From CAXXHQ01 sp963665265 (GTDB lineage: Bacteria; Planctomycetota; Planctomycetia; Pirellulales; Thermoguttaceae): DNA of 64,000 nucleotides. Of the stretch, positions 60,968 through 64,000 are shown piece after piece. The stretch is taken from NCBI GenBank assembly GCA_963665265.2, contig OY762224.2:248001-312000 (forward strand), read 5' to 3'. Made by a program: the position numbers and the translations under genes. The notes under the pieces were generated by a model that was given only the letters and a program-made list of their open reading frames with translations, was not told the DNA's origin and made no database searches. Numbering within the stretch: position 1 is the first letter of the stretch; every line of letters starts with the position of its first letter.

Positions 60968-62077
60968 ATGAAAACGAAGATAAATAAGCACGACGAACAA
61001 ACTTTGAACCGCTTGCAAACCTTGGCCGACGAGGTGGCGGCGGCGGCGGCGAAAAAACGCGACCCGTTCGTCGACGTGCCCGCCCGATCGCTCTCGAACG
61101 TCCGCTACAACAAAACGAAGCGGTTCATCGAAATGGGCAAGAATTCGAATCGCCGGCAGTTGTTCAACATATCGCAGGCCAAAAGCTACATGCAAACCTT
61201 GCTCGTGGCCAGCGGCGCCACGCAACTGATCGAGCAAGGCAAGACGACTAGCATCCGTGGTCTCTACTACCTCTTAAAGCACACTATCGCCGGCACCAAA
61301 GAAGAGACGTTCGATAATCAGGCCGAATGCGACCCCATCATCGAGGACGTCGAAGTCCTGCTGAACAGCCTCCGTGAGGAATTGCATTTGTACGCCCAAA
61401 AACGGGGCGAAATGGTGGGCGAGCTCACCCTCATCGATAGCGGCGACGAAATCGATTGTTCGCGAATGGGCTCCGGCGGCTACGGCGTTCCGTCGATCGT
61501 CGAGCCGGAAATAATTCAATTCAAAAAGTGCAACGCGAAGTTCGTACTGCATGTCGAAAAAGACACCGTCTGGCAACGCTTCAACGAGGATAAATTCTGG
61601 AAGAAGCACGGCTGCATTTTGACGCACGGAAGCGGTCAGCCGCCGCGCGGAGTGCGCCGCATGCTCAACCGCCTGCATCACGAGTTGAAGCTCCCCATCT
61701 ACTGCCTGCTCGATAATGATCCTTGGGGATACTACATCTACAGCGTGATCAAACAAGGCTCGATCAACTTGGCCTACGAATCGCAACGCATGGCGATTCC
61801 CGACGCCAAGTACCTTGGCCTACGCTCGAAGGACTACAAAGAGTGCGGCCTAACCGAAAGCGTGAAAATCAATCTCAATGACACCGACCGCAAACGAGCG
61901 CATCAAATCGCCTCGTATCCGTGGTTCGCGCATAAGCCGGCTTGGCAAAAAGAAATCCGCATGCTGATGGACAACGGCTTCAAATTGGAAGTCGAGTCTC
62001 TCATTAGCAAAGACATCAGCTACGTGACCGAAAAGTACACCCCCGCCCGATTGAAAGATCAGGACTGGCTGGATTAA
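60968..62077 (+). CDS. top6A: DNA topoisomerase VI subunit A (Spo11-like)
   Basis: Subunit A of topoisomerase VI cleaves both DNA strands through a tyrosine, working with the ATPase subunit B. The winged-helix region contains TTSIRGLYYLLKH with adjacent Tyr100 and Tyr101, one of which is the expected nucleophile. The Toprim domain carries the acidic triad: Glu197 in HVEKDTVWQRF, then Asp249 and Asp251 in LLDNDPWGYYI. SGGYGVPSIVEPE and THGSGQPPRGVRR are further family blocks. At 369 aa the length matches archaeal subunits. Subunit B is not in the window, and the neighbouring genes are larB upstream (48 bases) and a coiled-coil protein downstream. Codon use resembles neighbouring genes, so no recent transfer is evident. 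Confidence 0.93.
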   Translation: MKTKINKHDEQTLNRLQTLADEVAAAAAKKRDPFVDVPARSLSNVRYNKTKRFIEMGKNSNRRQLFNISQAKSYMQTLLVASGATQLIEQGKTTSIRGLYYLLKHTIAGTKEETFDNQAECDPIIEDVEVLLNSLREELHLYAQKRGEMVGELTLIDSGDEIDCSRMGSGGYGVPSIVEPEIIQFKKCNAKFVLHVEKDTVWQRFNEDKFWKKHGCILTHGSGQPPRGVRRMLNRLHHELKLPIYCLLDNDPWGYYIYSVIKQGSINLAYESQRMAIPDAKYLGLRSKDYKECGLTESVKINLNDTDRKRAHQIASYPWFAHKPAWQKEIRMLMDNGFKLEVESLISKDISYVTEKYTPARLKDQDWLD

Positions 62078-62329
62078 ACGGCGCGCAGCCGAAACGCGAC
62101 GATGTTGCGAAAAGGCGACGCGCAAACCGTCGGGATCGATCCGCCCGCTTCTTTTCGCATATTCGCTCTATGCAAAGCGGGCTGCGGAACGGCGTATTTC
62201 GCGCCTAACTTCTTATTTTCCAAGGGAGCGGCGACTCCCCCCCGGTTTTTGAACTAGAGTTTTCTTGGCAATCCGCGTTCTTGGATTGCGCATGGCCGTT
62301 CGGCCGACATTTCGAAACTTAAAGAATAA

Positions 62330-63226
62330 TTGCGTCGCTGTTTGCGGTCGGCGCGACCGAGGAGAGTTCTCTCTATCGTCGCATCGACCGGAAAGACGTT
62401 CCGCTCACACCGATTGACGTACACCGTGATAGGCGAATCCGTTCAAAAACTTGGCGACTGGAAAAAGGTCGAGGAAGCGCTGGCCGACATCCGCGCATGT
62501 CGCGCCGATTCGCTCCGTTTTTTTACCGAAACGCTCGATGAATTCGACGCGATTTTCAATTGCGTCGAAGCCCAAGCCGAACATTTGGCCGAACGCGACG
62601 CTTTATTGAAATCGCAATCCGTAGCGGCGGCGCCCGGCGCCCCCGCTGCCGTCGACGAATCGCTGCTGAAAACCTTGACGGAACGCTCCGAGACCGACCG
62701 CCAAGAAATGCGAAAGATGCAAGAAGGTGTGCAAGGGCAACTCGCGCGACTCGCGGCGATCGCCTCCGAATTGGCCACGACCAAAACCGAATTCCAAAGC
62801 ATGCGCGACGACGTCGAGCGATGCAACCAAGAAGTGGCGGCCATCAAAACCGCCGCGCCGGCCGGAGAGCAAAACACCCACTTCGCCGAAATGGAACGAA
62901 ACTACTCGGCCTTGCAGCAAGAGCGCGCAATGCTCGAAAAGGAGCTCGACGACCTCCGCAACCGAGCGGCCGACCTGACTCACTCCTTATCCGATCAAAA
63001 ACGCCAATCGGCGATGCAGCAAACGCAATGGAACGAAGAGTTGAAAAAGATGAGAGGGTTAATGGAGACCGTTACCCGCCACATCACGGCCGACGAGCCG
63101 CGTGAGTCGGCGCGCGACTCGACTCCGATGCCCAAGCCGAATCCCGACGCCGTCGATCCGGCGCTAAGCTCCGTGCTGGCGCAGTTCGAAATGCTGCAGC
63201 AGGACCGAGCGAAACGCACAGGTTAA
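62330..63226 (+). CDS. coiled-coil protein of unknown function
   Basis: The protein is dominated by helical heptad patterns from about residue 85 to 250: RSETDRQEMRKMQEGVQGQL and EMERNYSALQQERAMLEKEL are examples. There is no membrane segment. The final 50 residues (ADEPRESARDSTPMPKPNPD and AQFEMLQQDRAKR) are polar. The start is uncertain: the frame opens with TTG 62330, but the protein-like composition begins near VIGESVQKLGDW, so GTG 62426 is possible. It is transcribed in the same direction as the FGE-domain gene, 88 bases upstream of it. I assign no function. Confidence 0.6.
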   Translation: MRRCLRSARPRRVLSIVASTGKTFRSHRLTYTVIGESVQKLGDWKKVEEALADIRACRADSLRFFTETLDEFDAIFNCVEAQAEHLAERDALLKSQSVAAAPGAPAAVDESLLKTLTERSETDRQEMRKMQEGVQGQLARLAAIASELATTKTEFQSMRDDVERCNQEVAAIKTAAPAGEQNTHFAEMERNYSALQQERAMLEKELDDLRNRAADLTHSLSDQKRQSAMQQTQWNEELKKMRGLMETVTRHITADEPRESARDSTPMPKPNPDAVDPALSSVLAQFEMLQQDRAKRTG

Positions 63227-63314
63227 CTATCGCGGCGCCGGTCGCTTCAGACCGACTCCGCTTCGTCATACGACGCATTGCGACGAGTGATCGAAACTTA
63301 TCGAGAACGCGGTC

Positions 63315-64000
63315 ATGAGAAAAGCTCTTCAATACGGCTTATCGACGTTTTTCGCGGCGACCGGGGCGGGCGCTTGCGGCTGGGGCTACGTCTCTGGACA
63401 GTCCTGGAGCTACGTCGCCGGTGCCGTCGCTTTGACCGGCGCGGCCGTCACGCTCGCGCTCCGCAACCGACGCAAAATCGTCGATGACGAATCGCCTGAT
63501 CGCCCCGCCGTCCATCGCCTTCCCCGACCGACGGCCGCCGCCGATCGAACGATCGATTCGAGCGACGCCTCGGCGCTCGTCGGGCAGATGCTCGACGAAA
63601 AACGATATTCCTTACTCCTCAGACCGCAGGTCGCCGCGCAGTTGACCGACGCGCATTTCGCCAAGGCTTTGGCCGCAGTCAGCGAATGGATGGCCTTGGT
63701 CCCTGACGGCGAAGTCGCGCTCGAAGAAAACGGCGCGCAACGAGTCATCCCCGTTTCTCGATTCTTCTTAGACCGTCATCAAGTGACGAACCAAGAGTAT
63801 TTCGAATTCGTGGCCGCCGGCGGATATCGCCAATCAACCCTCTGGGACGAATCCATCCTCCCGGCCGTGCTCGACTTCGTCGATCGAACCGGAAAACCCG
63901 GCCCGAAATATTGGTTCGACGGCTACTATCCCGACGGCGAGGAAAAACTTCCGGTCGTCGGCGTGAGTTGGTACGAGGCTTGCGCCTACGCCCGTTGGAT
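63315..64000 (+). CDS. FGE/sulfatase-modifying-factor domain protein, truncated at window end
   Basis: A formylglycine-generating-enzyme-type domain begins at about residue 130: VIPVSRFFLDRHQVTNQEYFEFVAAGGY is the diagnostic opening, and LPVVGVSWYEACAYARW the second block; the frame runs off the window. It is preceded by one or two hydrophobic segments (about residues 5-25 and 32-50: YGLSTFFAATGAGACGWGYV, YVAGAVALTGAAVTLAL), so the domain is membrane-anchored. The catalytic cysteines of real FGE enzymes lie in the missing part, so whether this is an active oxidase or a binding domain of the type common in planctomycetes cannot be said. ATG 63315 is the start. Confidence 0.85.
   Translation, partial: MRKALQYGLSTFFAATGAGACGWGYVSGQSWSYVAGAVALTGAAVTLALRNRRKIVDDESPDRPAVHRLPRPTAAADRTIDSSDASALVGQMLDEKRYSLLLRPQVAAQLTDAHFAKALAAVSEWMALVPDGEVALEENGAQRVIPVSRFFLDRHQVTNQEYFEFVAAGGYRQSTLWDESILPAVLDFVDRTGKPGPKYWFDGYYPDGEEKLPVVGVSWYEACAYARW

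Noticed and set aside
1..64000. Search for tRNA, rRNA, tmRNA, transposase and phage genes
   Set aside because: No cloverleaf with a TTCGANTC-type arm, no ribosomal RNA segment and no integrase or DDE-type protein was recognised by reading; a covariance-model scan could still find a small RNA.

Overview
The window reads as chromosomal DNA of a Gram-negative planctomycete, probably a relative of the Pirellulales. This is inferred from gene content: a PEP-CTERM protein with autotransporter-type strand repeats, DUF1559-like and DUF1570 proteins, a formylglycine-generating-enzyme domain, a fused aroD-aroE, a PPi-type phosphofructokinase, lipid A and LPS-core genes, and many exported hydrolases. 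No rRNA, tRNA, transposase, phage gene or CRISPR array was recognised. About 50 protein genes are supported, nearly all intact; the first (M20 peptidase) and last (FGE domain) are cut by the window edges.

Layout. 1-9 kb: M20 peptidase, a secreted unknown, thrC-dapB (aspartate-family amino acids; thrC seems to use an ATT start), a DksA/TraR-type zinc-finger gene with a near-consensus promoter and a strong terminator, lspA, an iron-sulfur-type flavoprotein, a fatty-acid desaturase and a PaaK-type CoA ligase. 9-18.6 kb: a repeat-rich stretch holding a DUF1559-like membrane protein, lpxK and a stand-alone Clp N-domain protein, followed by an LPS-core operon (GT9 heptosyltransferase, WaaP-like kinase, GT4), a 43-residue Cys/Lys-rich protein and a receiver protein. 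19-36 kb: M28-PDZ peptidase, GH31 with PA14, NRDE protein, oligoendopeptidase F, DUF1570 protein, UVR-motif protein, aroDE, an exported esterase with a sodium/solute symporter, a second PaaK and an ACT protein. 36-43 kb: GH43-like protein with discoidin domains, a 1201-residue PEP-CTERM protein, and a flotillin-like protein. 43-51 kb: a redox cluster (AraC regulator, Tat-exported DUF362 protein, carboxymuconolactone-decarboxylase-like protein coupled to an exported flavodoxin, aldo/keto reductase, zinc alcohol dehydrogenase, FMN reductase, C_GCAxxG_C_C protein). 51-64 kb: YchF-like GTPase, ornithine-type decarboxylase and homospermidine synthase (polyamines), phosphofructokinase, Xaa-Pro peptidase-accB-accC, larB, topoisomerase VI subunit A, a coiled-coil protein and the start of an FGE-domain protein.

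The most unusual structure is in the repeats. Heptanucleotide arrays (CCCTAYG; on the other strand G3-N4 tracts able to form G-quadruplexes) sit at or inside the stop codons of at least five minus-strand genes. Arrays of short hairpins keep a constant TTYA loop while one stem changes on both arms. A 193/207-bp sequence is triplicated. A roughly 90-bp palindromic module occurs on both sides of the Clp N-domain gene.
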